Below, in pieces: positions 32,290 to 40,555 of a DNA stretch of 62,447 nucleotides. Below the pieces are notes generated by a model. That model saw nothing but the letters and a program-made list of their open reading frames with translations. It was not told the DNA's origin and ran no database searches. The translations under genes were made by a program, and so were the position numbers. Positions within the stretch are counted from its first letter, which is position 1. Every line of letters begins with the position of its first letter. The DNA is from Streptomyces phyllanthi (GTDB lineage Bacteria; Actinomycetota; Actinomycetes; Streptomycetales; Streptomycetaceae), in assembly GCF_009377205.1 (NCBI RefSeq), contig NZ_VJZE01000009.1:1-62447 (forward strand), given 5' to 3'.

Positions 32290-33279
32290 TCAGAGATAGG
32301 TACTGTAGGGTTTCAGTTTCGCAAGCCGGATGAGCTCCGGAATCCTGCGCTCCGCCAGCAGTCGGTAGAATCTTCGATTCTCCGCACCGATTTTGTGCAC
32401 CGCGCCTTCTGCGGAATCCTTCAAGAATGACTCCGTGAAGCGGAGGATCTCGGAACGACGAGTCTCATCAATATGAGGAAGCGCCACCAGCAGGATGAAT
32501 ACGTCGTGTTCCAGGGCGACCACGTCGTATGCCTTCTTCAAATCCAGGCTGTACTCCGCGAGGAAATCAGCGACGGTGCGTACTTGCATCATCCGACCAG
32601 CCAGTACGGTCGGCTCGAAGAGTCGCTGCGTGATGGACTGGGGCCCGTCATCCCGCACACGCCAGAAGTAGACGACGGAGGGAAGTACGTCGACGCCCCG
32701 GGCAAGGACGTGGGCCGGTACGGCGACCGGCGCGTCCTCCATCAGGTGGTGGGGGAATCTGAACCCGTGCCGGTCCCAGAAGGACCGACGATACACCTTG
32801 TTCCAGACCGTCCTGTCCCCCAGAAGTTCCGGCGCCCTGGTGATGTGCGTACCAATGGCCTCCTCATCGAATATCCCGTGGTGCAGGGATGAGGGCCAAG
32901 TGCGCTCACTGTTGAACCTCTGCACCCCTCCGCAGGCCATCTCCGACCCAGATCGCCGCAGTGATCCGATCAAGTATTCGTAGGCGGTCCCGGCTACGAT
33001 GTCGTCGGCGTCGGCAAAGGACAAATAGTGGCCCCTCGCCTGTCGAATCCCCGCGTTGCGTGCCGCACCAACACCGGCTTGCCGCTGACAGATCAGCCGG
33101 AACCTACTGTCTTTCTGAACAAAATCCGAAGCTATTTCACAGCTGACATCCGTTGATCCATCATCGACCAAGACGACTTCAAAGTCGTCAAAGGTCTGAC
33201 CTGCAATCGATTCGAGACACTCTGCAAAATAGCGTTCAACATTGTGGAAGGGTACGATCACGCTGAGCTGGGGCCGCAC
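32290..33279 (-). CDS. family 2 glycosyltransferase
   Basis: A 329-residue GT-A enzyme. The N-terminal VIVPFHNVERYFAECLESI, VVLVDDGSTD and GHYLSFADADDIV (DxD motif near residue 90) define GT2. The C-terminal half is unlike common polysaccharide transferases but has no membrane segments, so the protein is cytosolic. The GTG start follows GGAGG. It is the last gene of the leftward biosynthetic operon, 52 bases after the flavoprotein gene. It may attach a sugar to the cluster product; donor and acceptor are unknown. Confidence 0.88.
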   Translation of the reverse strand: MRPQLSVIVPFHNVERYFAECLESIAGQTFDDFEVVLVDDGSTDVSCEIASDFVQKDSRFRLICQRQAGVGAARNAGIRQARGHYLSFADADDIVAGTAYEYLIGSLRRSGSEMACGGVQRFNSERTWPSSLHHGIFDEEAIGTHITRAPELLGDRTVWNKVYRRSFWDRHGFRFPHHLMEDAPVAVPAHVLARGVDVLPSVVYFWRVRDDGPQSITQRLFEPTVLAGRMMQVRTVADFLAEYSLDLKKAYDVVALEHDVFILLVALPHIDETRRSEILRFTESFLKDSAEGAVHKIGAENRRFYRLLAERRIPELIRLAKLKPYSTYL

Positions 33280-33331
33280 TCCCTGATCCTCCGCTCTGGG
33301 CCGCGGTCGGCCAATGCCGAAACCTGTCTGC

Positions 33332-34495
33332 TTAGAGGAGATCGACCTCGGTATCCAGCAGTGAAAGGGCTCCGGTAGCCGGCCACATCCGGTCGTTGGA
33401 GTGATTCAGCCGCGCCGAACGCAGGTCGCGGAAGGTCCGCTCAAGAGCAAGCGGCGCTGAGCGTGTGTAACCCAGGCCCATGCCCGCCGTCTGCAGCATC
33501 GCGTCCACGGCGCTGAAGGTCAGTTCCGACGCGGCGAGTTTCAGGGAGTTCAGCCGTAGTTGAGAGCGCGGCGAGGACAACGAAGCCTCCTTCGCACGTG
33601 CTTCCTCGACGTAGTCACAGACCCGGGTCAAGTACGCGCTCACCAGGTCGAGATCCACCCGGATCCGCCCCAGTCGCTCTCGCAGCAGTTCGGAGCGTGT
33701 GTCCGGACCGCCCTTCCGGCCCGGCGCTCGCAGCCAGCGGAGGAGCTCGCGATAAGCGCCCTCAGCGGCTCCCAGCCAGCAGGCCGACCAACCTATGTGC
33801 GCGGTCGGAACCATGCTGTCCCAGGCGACGCTGCGGAATTTCCCCGCTTCTCCCACGATGTTCCCGGCCGGGACCTCACCGGATATCTCCCAGCCGAAGC
33901 TCTCCGTCCCGCGCATGCCCATCGGGTCCCAGTTGCCGCTTCGGGTCAGCGTGAGCTGCCCCCGCCGGGCGTACAGCAGAGTGACTTCGTGGGGTTTGGC
34001 CTCCGCGTCCGCCCTCAGCGTCAGCAGGAAACCGTCCGCCTGCGCCCCTCCGGTCACCACCGGGGCACGCCGCCCGGAAAAAGATGCCCGCCCGTTGTCG
34101 ACGGTCAGTGCCGTATCGGCGGTGAACAGGTCGGAGCCCCGGCCGCCCTCCGTGGTCACCGAAGCCAGGTATTCCTCACCTGCCGCGATACGCGGCAGGA
34201 GTTCCGACTTGAGTTCGCTCTTCGCATGGCGGATCACCCCGTCCGCCTGCGAGATGTGCATGGCCCAGATCATCGCAGTGGAGAGACAAGCCGGAGCGAG
34301 GGCACGGGCGACCTTCGTGACCTCCCGAAGAGACGCGCCGTGTCCTCCGTACTCTGATGGCACGTTGAGTCCCATGAGGCCGCTGTCACGCAGAACCTGG
34401 AGGCTGTCGGTCGGGAACACCGCCTCCCGGTCGGTGCGATCGGCGTTACTGCGCAGGACTTCCAGCAACTCCGGGGGCACCAGTCGACCGTTCAC
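33332..34495 (-). CDS. acyl-CoA-dehydrogenase-like flavoprotein, probable carrier-bound aminoacyl oxidase
   Basis: A 387-residue member of the acyl-CoA dehydrogenase superfamily. The N-terminal helical domain has LRDSGLMGLNVPSEYGGHGASL, the middle beta domain has YLASVTTEGGRGSD and DPMGMRGTESFGWE, and the C-terminal helical domain has QTAGMGLGYTRSAPLALERTFRDLRS. The GTG start overlaps the ACP stop by GTGA, so enzyme and carrier are made together. Superfamily members such as those acting on prolyl- or isoleucyl-carrier proteins desaturate carrier-bound amino acids, and this gene follows an aminoacyl ligase and an ACP. That role is inferred. Confidence 0.85.
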   Translation of the reverse strand: MNGRLVPPELLEVLRSNADRTDREAVFPTDSLQVLRDSGLMGLNVPSEYGGHGASLREVTKVARALAPACLSTAMIWAMHISQADGVIRHAKSELKSELLPRIAAGEEYLASVTTEGGRGSDLFTADTALTVDNGRASFSGRRAPVVTGGAQADGFLLTLRADAEAKPHEVTLLYARRGQLTLTRSGNWDPMGMRGTESFGWEISGEVPAGNIVGEAGKFRSVAWDSMVPTAHIGWSACWLGAAEGAYRELLRWLRAPGRKGGPDTRSELLRERLGRIRVDLDLVSAYLTRVCDYVEEARAKEASLSSPRSQLRLNSLKLAASELTFSAVDAMLQTAGMGLGYTRSAPLALERTFRDLRSARLNHSNDRMWPATGALSLLDTEVDLL

Positions 34496-34764
34496 AGGCC
34501 CTCCCCCGACCTCTCGGGGGAGATCTGACCGCTGATGGCCTTCCACAACGCGGAAGGTGTGGCAAAGGTCTCCGGATGAATCGCCTCGTCAGGGAACACG
34601 ATTCCGTATGTCTCCTCAACCTGGACTATCAGCTCCACGATGGCCATCGAGTCCACACCCTGCGCGGCCAGGTCGAGGTCGGGGACAATCTCTGCACCGG
34701 CAGGCAACCCTTTCAGCACTTGCCGCATCAACCCGTCGAAGTGTTCGTCCCATTCTCGAACCAC
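34492..34764 (-). CDS. acyl/aminoacyl carrier protein 1
   Basis: A 90-residue carrier protein with the phosphopantetheine attachment serine in AQGVDSMAIVEL (about Ser39) and the usual four-helix pattern (ELIVQVEETYGIVFPDEA after the site). The GTG start follows GGAG. It lies between the amino acid:carrier-protein ligase and the flavoprotein, so it is the probable substrate of both. It is clearly different from the second ACP at 40299. Confidence 0.92.
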   Translation of the reverse strand: MVREWDEHFDGLMRQVLKGLPAGAEIVPDLDLAAQGVDSMAIVELIVQVEETYGIVFPDEAIHPETFATPSALWKAISGQISPERSGEGL

Positions 34765-34875
34765 TGCTTACTCCTTCGCCCCGTGCACGGGTCATCAGCC
34801 GTGGAATCAGTCACATGCCACGGCGAAAACAGATGGACATGCCCGCAGCCCGCGGGCCTTTACCTTGATCGTTCC

Positions 34876-36078
34876 TCATATGCCGCTGCGGACCCGGTCG
34901 GGCCAGTTGCCGGGATCCAGGCCGAACTGGCACAGAAAGGCATAGGCGATTCGCTCGAGACCGAACGCGGCACACCCGGTGAAAGCAGCAGCGCTGTCCG
35001 GGTTGCGCAGATCGAACGCACTGCCCAGATTCTGTCCATGAACATTGAAGGAGGCTGCTGCAACACTTCGACCGCCGCCAACCGGAAGCTGAAGCTCGTA
35101 CTTGAGTTCGAGAGCCCGCTGGGACCATACTTTCTGAGCGGCCTGAACATTGAGGAAGAAGGGATCGCTTGCGGTCTCACAGCGCCCCGGCAACCCCATT
35201 TCCTCGATCACTTCCCAAACGGCTGCCATGATGTCATGGCGCGCCTGAGCCACATATTCTCGGGTGCCGATGAAAACCACCTCTCGCATAGTGAACTCCC
35301 ATAGGCGTTCCAGCGACCGGTGATAGCGCGACTCGTGCCGGAAGCACTTCCCGACGGCCGTCACGGCTTTGCCCGGGCTGGAGATCAGTGCTCCCGCGTA
35401 CTGCTGGTAGACGTGATAGCAGACCGCGGGGGACAGAACATAGCCGGCGTGAGTACCGTGTCGCTCCAGAGCTTTTTCCGCGAGCGCACCCGAGTCTTCC
35501 GCGGAAGCTGCCGATTCAATTTCGCCGACGAAGTCCTGATAGTGGTCGGCATCACTGTGAAGACGGTTGGCGGTCAGTAGGAACTGTGGAAACGAGGATA
35601 TGTAACCGCTGCGGGACAGCACCTCCGTCCGAATCAGGGCCGGGTAGGTGCGCAACTCCGCTCCGAAGCGGTCCACCGCAATATCGCTGAATGTTTTGTC
35701 CAGGTAGGAGACAAGACCGATGAATGGCTCGCCGAAACCGAACTGCCCTTCTCCGCTTTCGGTGACAGAGCCTGTAGCAAGCATTTCCTCGAAAACGTCG
35801 TCACGGGTTCTCTCTTGGTGCGGGGAACGCCATATCTCGCGACTCCTGATCGCTCGCTGCGGGAGCACGTCACTGGCCACCATCTGACCTATTTTTCGCG
35901 TTAGTTCAGCTGAGTCGACGGAGCGCGAGGTGGACACTTGCACAGCTTCTACACCGGTGGAGCCAGTCTTCAAAGTGAACGACTCGATCTCCTCCGCGAC
36001 AAAGAAGATCCGCTTGGAAAGTTCATCGGACAAGCGCAGAGGTACTGGCGGTTGAAGAGGCACTGAATAGTCGTGCAC
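34876..36078 (-). CDS. SerRS-like amino acid:[carrier protein] ligase
   Basis: A 400-residue class II synthetase-like protein lacking the tRNA-binding coiled coil. Family landmarks: YPALIRTEVLSRSGYISSFPQ (about 145-167), the zinc-cysteine region LSPAVCYHVYQQY (Cys220), motif 2 CFRHESRYHRSLERLWEFTMR (in part) with REVVFIG (255-280), and the C-terminal FTGCAAFGLERIAYAFL with another cysteine. These match the amino acid:carrier-protein ligases that activate a small amino acid with ATP and load it on a phosphopantetheine arm. The GTG start follows GAGAGGTG. The adjacent ACP is the obvious acceptor. The amino acid cannot be predicted here. Confidence 0.88.
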   Translation of the reverse strand: MHDYSVPLQPPVPLRLSDELSKRIFFVAEEIESFTLKTGSTGVEAVQVSTSRSVDSAELTRKIGQMVASDVLPQRAIRSREIWRSPHQERTRDDVFEEMLATGSVTESGEGQFGFGEPFIGLVSYLDKTFSDIAVDRFGAELRTYPALIRTEVLSRSGYISSFPQFLLTANRLHSDADHYQDFVGEIESAASAEDSGALAEKALERHGTHAGYVLSPAVCYHVYQQYAGALISSPGKAVTAVGKCFRHESRYHRSLERLWEFTMREVVFIGTREYVAQARHDIMAAVWEVIEEMGLPGRCETASDPFFLNVQAAQKVWSQRALELKYELQLPVGGGRSVAAASFNVHGQNLGSAFDLRNPDSAAAFTGCAAFGLERIAYAFLCQFGLDPGNWPDRVRSGI

Positions 36079-36134
36079 GCTGTCACCTCTCGGTGTTGGT
36101 TAGGGTGCCAAAATGCTGGGAACGGCTACCCGAA

Positions 36135-37529
36135 CTAACGATCCGGGCGGACCAGGACGTCCACGAGGGACTGCTCCATGCTTCTCAGGAAAGCCTCGAT
36201 GTCACCGCTGGAGAACATCTTTGTATTAGCCCTCAAGTAGGCCGTGGTATCGCCGGTTCTGGACGAGACGGAAAGGTAGAAGTTCATGTCCTCGTGCTCC
36301 AGCCCAGCGCCTTGGTAGACTTTTGTCGCCGGCAGCGCCTCTTGTGCTGCCCGAGCCGGCTCGGCCGGATCACCACTGAGATCCCCTGCGGCATCTGACG
36401 CCTCGGCCATGATGTTGACCGCGCAGGAGATGTCCGGCATGAAGCCTCTTCGTTCCGATAGCTCCGCCATCGCCGAGGCCAGATCATCCGGATCGTATTG
36501 GCCGTAGAAAATCCCTTTGGAGATCAAGGGGTGGACGGTCCTGATCACATCTACAAGGGGCCGGCCGTCGACGGCAACGTACAGCGGAAAGTTCTGCGTC
36601 AGGGTTCCGTACATGGCGGCCCACTTCCGGCCGTACCTGTTGTGATTGAACACCAGGAAACCGACTCCTGGGTGACCCGTGCGCTCACTGAGCAGATGGG
36701 CGGCCAGACCGGTGAACACGGCGTTGACGCTGACACCGAGTGTGTGTGCCACCGCACGGCTGGCCACTGACAGCGCCTGCGAGTTGATCCACACCTCCCT
36801 GAACTGTGGGTGTTCAGGTGCGTTTCGGGCCTCAGGAGCGCAGTCGCGTGCGAAGAGTCCCAGTTGTTCCTCCCAGTAGCGCACAGAAGCCGCCGATCGG
36901 CCCATTCCGGCGGACGTACGCTCGAAGTCGACTCGCTCGGACGGATGAGTCAGGATGTCCCGGGGTGGCAGATCGGCCTTCGATGCCAATGCTTGGAGTA
37001 CCTGTTCGAAGTCCTTGGCCAGTCTATTGAGACCCCATGAATCAATCGCCATGTGAAAGATGCTGAGGACCGCACGACTCGGCGTCCCACCTTGCGTGAC
37101 AATGGCAGGGCGAACGGATATTTCGGGAGGCGTGAAGGGAGTCTCTGAAATACTGTCCGACACTCGGCGCGTGAACTCAGAGAGCTCTGTCCCATCGGTT
37201 TCATATACCTCTAGCCGCAGGTTTCCATGTCCTGCTGTCGCTTGCCGGGGAGTTCCGTTCTCGTCGACGTAGAAGCGAGTTCTCAGTGTCTGATGGCGAC
37301 TGATCAGCTCCCTGACCGCTTCGATCACCGTATCGAGATCGATCCCGGAGGGGATCTCGATGGTGGCTCGCATGTTCATTCTTTCTATGCGGGGCGCGTT
37401 CAGGTCGATCGTCCGCCACAGCCACTTCTGGGCCCAGGTCAGCGGATGGTTGCCCGACCCTTCGCCGGAGAAAGAGATCGTATGGACGGTCGTGGCTCGC
37501 ATGGGAGAGGACACTTGCTGCAACCTCAC
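36135..37529 (-). CDS. free-standing NRPS condensation domain
   Basis: A 464-residue stand-alone condensation-fold protein. PLTWAQKWLWRTI starts the domain (C1), HQTLRTRFYVDENG is C2, and the active-site C3 motif reads IFHMAIDSWG: the second, catalytic His and the Asp are kept, but the first His is Phe and the Gly is Ser. FNHNRYGRKW and GTLTQNFPLYVAVDG correspond to C4/C5. Without adenylation or carrier domains it must work in trans with the cluster ACPs, condensing a carrier-bound aminoacyl group with an amine or alcohol. The GTG at 37529 or the ATG at 37502 may be the start. Confidence 0.88.
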   Translation of the reverse strand: MRLQQVSSPMRATTVHTISFSGEGSGNHPLTWAQKWLWRTIDLNAPRIERMNMRATIEIPSGIDLDTVIEAVRELISRHQTLRTRFYVDENGTPRQATAGHGNLRLEVYETDGTELSEFTRRVSDSISETPFTPPEISVRPAIVTQGGTPSRAVLSIFHMAIDSWGLNRLAKDFEQVLQALASKADLPPRDILTHPSERVDFERTSAGMGRSAASVRYWEEQLGLFARDCAPEARNAPEHPQFREVWINSQALSVASRAVAHTLGVSVNAVFTGLAAHLLSERTGHPGVGFLVFNHNRYGRKWAAMYGTLTQNFPLYVAVDGRPLVDVIRTVHPLISKGIFYGQYDPDDLASAMAELSERRGFMPDISCAVNIMAEASDAAGDLSGDPAEPARAAQEALPATKVYQGAGLEHEDMNFYLSVSSRTGDTTAYLRANTKMFSSGDIEAFLRSMEQSLVDVLVRPDR

Positions 37530-37628
37530 TGCTGTTCTCTTTCTCCTGTTTGAGGAGGTGCCTTGCCGAATCTTTGAGGTACGCCGACCGGTGCCGACGG
37601 GTCCATGAACCTCAGGCGACGGGGCCCG

Positions 37629-38138
37629 TCACAGTCCGTCCTGTCGCCAGTCCACGTGGTGGAGACCACGCTCGCGTCGCCAGCGGACCAGGGTCGCCGA
37701 GATACGCATGGCCTCCCAGCGGCCTTCCGGGGTGCGCACAACGGGCACGTCGAAGGGAAGCTTCCGTCTCAACGCGCTGTCCTCGGCCTCGACCCGTGCG
37801 ACCGAGGCGATCGCCTCGGCCTCTCCCGCGTCGAGCGGGCACGGCAACGCTCGCAGCGCCTGCGCCGCCGAGTCTTCGCAGGTCGCGAGGTGGAGCTGGA
37901 ACTCCGGTTCCACGAGCCCGCCGTTGAAGCCCCTCATCAGCCGACGGCAGTACACGATGGCCCTGAGGGCCATGGCGCACGACTCCACGCACAGCGCCCA
38001 GTCCCCCTCGTCGCGCGCCGCGGTCAAGTCCTCGAGCGAGGCCTGGACCGATTGCGCGTACTGCCACGCCGCGTTCGCCCCGTGGGAGATCACCCACCCT
38101 GCGTCGAGCCCCTCATCGCCCAGAAGATCCGCGTCCAC
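37629..38138 (-). CDS. unknown all-helical protein, partner of the nucleotidyltransferase-fold protein
   Basis: A 169-residue protein I do not recognise. It is predominantly helical and Ala-rich (GANAAWQYAQSVQASLEDL; WALCVESCAMALRAIVYCRRL), with four cysteines in the first 100 residues and a charged C-terminus. The GTG start overlaps the TAG of the upstream gene by one base, with AGGAGG before it, so the two proteins are made together. The size, helicity and pairing with an MNT-fold protein recall HEPN/MNT pairs, but I see no RxxxxH HEPN motif. A biosynthetic or scaffold role is equally possible. Confidence 0.6.
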   Translation of the reverse strand: MDADLLGDEGLDAGWVISHGANAAWQYAQSVQASLEDLTAARDEGDWALCVESCAMALRAIVYCRRLMRGFNGGLVEPEFQLHLATCEDSAAQALRALPCPLDAGEAEAIASVARVEAEDSALRRKLPFDVPVVRTPEGRWEAMRISATLVRWRRERGLHHVDWRQDGL

Positions 38139-39115
38139 TACCGGACCACCTCCTGAAACACCGACTGGTCGACGATGAGATCGAGTTCTGCGCGCCGCAC
38201 CGCCCGCACCAGGCAATCGGCCCCGTACACCGGCACCAGTTCGCCGACCGGGCCCTTCGCCGCCGTCCATTCGGCGAGCAGGCGATCATGACGGTTCATC
38301 AGGTAGGACTTTCCCGCGAGCGATGCCTCACGGGTCCCGGTCGCCGGCCGCAGAGCAGCCAGCTGCCACGCGTCCACCTCCGGGAGTCCGGATGCCGCAA
38401 GGGCCGTGCGGAACTCCCGGTCGCCCGTGAACGAGGGCCGGCTCAGGTTCAGCCGTCGGGAGCGGGCGGACAGCCACTTGTCACCTGTGGTGGCGTCGCC
38501 CATCAGCCGACAGCGCAGTTCGAGCAGCTGGCGTGCGGCCTGCCGCCACAGATGATCGCCCGCCGACCGTGGAAGTGACGATGCGTCGCAGAGACGGGCC
38601 AGTCCCACCAGGGTCACCATCCGGTCGAACGCCACTCGGGTCAGCAGCGCCAGAACGTGCGGGCGGTCCCCGTCGCCGAGCACCGGCGGGGACGACGCGT
38701 CGAGCGGCAGCGCGTGCATCCACCGGCCGGCCCTCCGTTGCTCCTGACGGTTCAACGGCGACTCGAGTGCGATCGAGCCCGCCGGGAAGTCCACCGTCGC
38801 GACCGCCGCCGCTCTGCCGGCGAGTTCACCGGGCCACGGTTGAGGGAAGTCCTCGATATCGACCGCGACCCCCCGAACCCGGAACATGCGTGGCCCCGCG
38901 TGCTCCGTAAGCCCTGGGCGCAGCACATGGATGTCCACGTCGCTGGCCGAGTTGCCGAGCCCTGACGCCAGGGCTCCGACGATGTACGCGTGCCCGCCCG
39001 CCGCTTCCGCTTCCACAAGGGTGCGCACCTCGTCCGCGGACAGTCCGACCACAGAGAGAGCCTCGCCGGGACGCATCACGCTCCATGGGCGGCTCTCATG
39101 GTGGGTCACTTGCAT
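38138..39115 (-). CDS. Pol-beta-superfamily nucleotidyltransferase-like protein
   Basis: A 325-residue protein. Residues about 35-75 hold the minimal nucleotidyltransferase signature: AYIVGALASGLGNSASDVDIH (in part) with D-x-D, then a third carboxylate in VAVDIEDFP. A long helical region follows (VAFDRMVTLVGLARLCDAS, HLWRQAARQLLELRCRLMG). The ATG at 39115 is the first leftward gene after the shared promoter region. Such enzymes transfer a nucleoside monophosphate to a hydroxyl group or protein. In this cluster it could adenylylate an intermediate or install a nucleotide; with the next gene it could also be a toxin-antitoxin-like pair. Family known, role inferred. Confidence 0.7.
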   Translation of the reverse strand: MQVTHHESRPWSVMRPGEALSVVGLSADEVRTLVEAEAAGGHAYIVGALASGLGNSASDVDIHVLRPGLTEHAGPRMFRVRGVAVDIEDFPQPWPGELAGRAAAVATVDFPAGSIALESPLNRQEQRRAGRWMHALPLDASSPPVLGDGDRPHVLALLTRVAFDRMVTLVGLARLCDASSLPRSAGDHLWRQAARQLLELRCRLMGDATTGDKWLSARSRRLNLSRPSFTGDREFRTALAASGLPEVDAWQLAALRPATGTREASLAGKSYLMNRHDRLLAEWTAAKGPVGELVPVYGADCLVRAVRRAELDLIVDQSVFQEVVR

Positions 39116-39580
39116 CGTCTGCTCTTCTCCGCATCCAGAGGGACAGATACACAAAGCGGACCGGGAGCACCGTTCCAGGACCCATGTCGCGGACACCTGC
39201 AACGTGTGCGTGCAACCTCTTGGTAATCGGCGCTTCGAGTTCGACCAATCGAACGGTTGCAACGCGGAGTGGACGCCGATCGCTACCTTTCCGGCCGAGC
39301 CAGCGGACCACTCTTCAGTCTCCCGCTTCAAGCTGTCAAGACTGCCTGCTACATGAGATCTGTGAGCACCCTCTTGCGCTTGATCGACAGGCATGCTTAC
39401 ATCTACATCGTTTCAAGAAAGCGCTTGTCTAAGATTTGGCTAATCAAGATACATGTCTTCATCGTTTCTGGTGGCATTGCTTGTGTTGGGCGCACTGAAG
39501 CAGGCTGGAGCGGCGACGTGGAATGAAGACGCATTCGTGACTGCTCAATCAACTCCACGGTCAAGGGATGAGGAAGCGTC
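39116..39580. promoter_or_regulatory. shared divergent promoter region of the carrier-protein/nucleotide cluster
   Basis: This 465-base gap separates the two divergent operons. Bases about 39370-39480 are far lower in G+C than the surroundings and probably hold both promoters. GTTGCAACG- and TGCAACC-type words occur near 39200 and 39255. I cannot assign -35/-10 boxes or a regulator, and no regulator gene lies in the cluster. A frame at 39453-39773 starts MSSSFLVALLVLG but lacks an RBS and overlaps the cupin gene, so I do not call it. Confidence 0.55.
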
Positions 39581-40246
39581 GTGCAGTGGCAAAATTTTGT
39601 GCAAGCGCTGGAAAAAGAGGTTGACTGGTCCTCGGACAAGTATCTCGAAGAGCAAGCTCCGGTGGTCGAGGAGATCCTCGGGGAGGCCGGCCGCAACCGC
39701 CACATCCTCCAGGCCCGCACCGAGGAGATTGCAGGTGATGACGACCTGTTCCGGTCCTTGGCGCCGCATATGAACTATCCAAGGATTCTCATGGACAAGT
39801 TCGTCGTCTACATCGACCCGGAAGACCGGTTCCGAGTGCGTCTGCACCGCTTCAAGTCGAAGCGCCAGAACGGCGGTGCGGTGGAGAAGGTCCACTGCCA
39901 CAAGTGGGACTGCAGCACGATCATGCTCAGCGGCTCCTACCGGGAGCGGCAGTTCGAGGTACGGGACCTGGACGAGGAGCAGCGGACCTGCCGGGTGTCA
40001 CAGATCCGGGATCACGTGTTGGAGCAGGGGCAGACCAATTCCCTCCCGACCGGCCGCGCGCACCAGGTCATCAACGAGAGCGAGGACGAGGCGTGCATCA
40101 CGCTGTTCGTCCGAGGGCCCGCCCGACAACCGAACGCCCGCATCTTCGACGTGCCCAACGGCACTTTCTACAACACCTACGGTCCCGACCGTCAGACGAA
40201 ACTGGGGCTGCTGCACATGGGCAGGGTCGACCCCGCATTCCACTGA
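39581..40246 (+). CDS. cupin-fold protein, first gene of the rightward operon
   Basis: A 221-residue protein. The central part carries a cupin-like pattern with potential metal ligands in KVHCHKWDCSTIMLSG (H-x-H, about 105-120) and a late histidine in TGRAHQVINE. YIDPEDRFRVRLHRFKS precedes it. I do not recognise the exact family. Size and motif suggest a non-haem metal enzyme (oxygenase, isomerase or hydroxylase), but catalysis is not shown. The GTG start follows GAGGAAG. It leads the operon with the second ACP and ketosynthase. Confidence 0.65.
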   Translation: MQWQNFVQALEKEVDWSSDKYLEEQAPVVEEILGEAGRNRHILQARTEEIAGDDDLFRSLAPHMNYPRILMDKFVVYIDPEDRFRVRLHRFKSKRQNGGAVEKVHCHKWDCSTIMLSGSYRERQFEVRDLDEEQRTCRVSQIRDHVLEQGQTNSLPTGRAHQVINESEDEACITLFVRGPARQPNARIFDVPNGTFYNTYGPDRQTKLGLLHMGRVDPAFH

Positions 40247-40298
40247 CGCGAAGGAATCCGTAGGAGTCACAGCTGAACCGTAACGGGGAGCAGTGAAT

Positions 40299-40544
40299 AT
40301 GAAGCCCGAAACTTACTCCACCGTGTGCGATCTCATCCGGAAACACAGCCAGGCACTGGCAGGGCGTGACATCGAGCAGTCGGAAACGCTGTCCGACCTT
40401 GGGATCGACTCGCTTGAGCAACTCTCTCTTGTCGTGGACGTCGAGAACTGCTTCGACGTGAGCATCGACGATGAGGAACTGGCAGAAGTTCGCACGGTAA
40501 AGGATCTCGCCGAACTGGTGGATCGACATCGGGGGAAGGGATGA
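40299..40544 (+). CDS. acyl carrier protein 2
   Basis: An 81-residue ACP with the phosphopantetheine serine in LGIDSLEQLSLV (about Ser38) and the ACP-like DVENCFDVSIDDEEL helix. The ATG at 40299 is preferred because GGGGAG lies eight bases upstream; a GTG at 40293 is too close to it. It stands directly before the ketosynthase gene and is likely its carrier. It is more FAS/PKS-like than the first ACP, so the cluster probably uses two different carriers, one for an aminoacyl and one for an acyl unit. Confidence 0.93.
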   Translation: MKPETYSTVCDLIRKHSQALAGRDIEQSETLSDLGIDSLEQLSLVVDVENCFDVSIDDEELAEVRTVKDLAELVDRHRGKG

Positions 40545-40555
40545 GGTAATCACCC

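Noticed and set aside
39453..39773. Plus-strand frame starting MSSSFLVALLVLGALKQ in the divergent promoter region
   Set aside because: It looks like a signal peptide for 20 residues but then becomes a shifted-frame shadow of the cupin gene and has no RBS.
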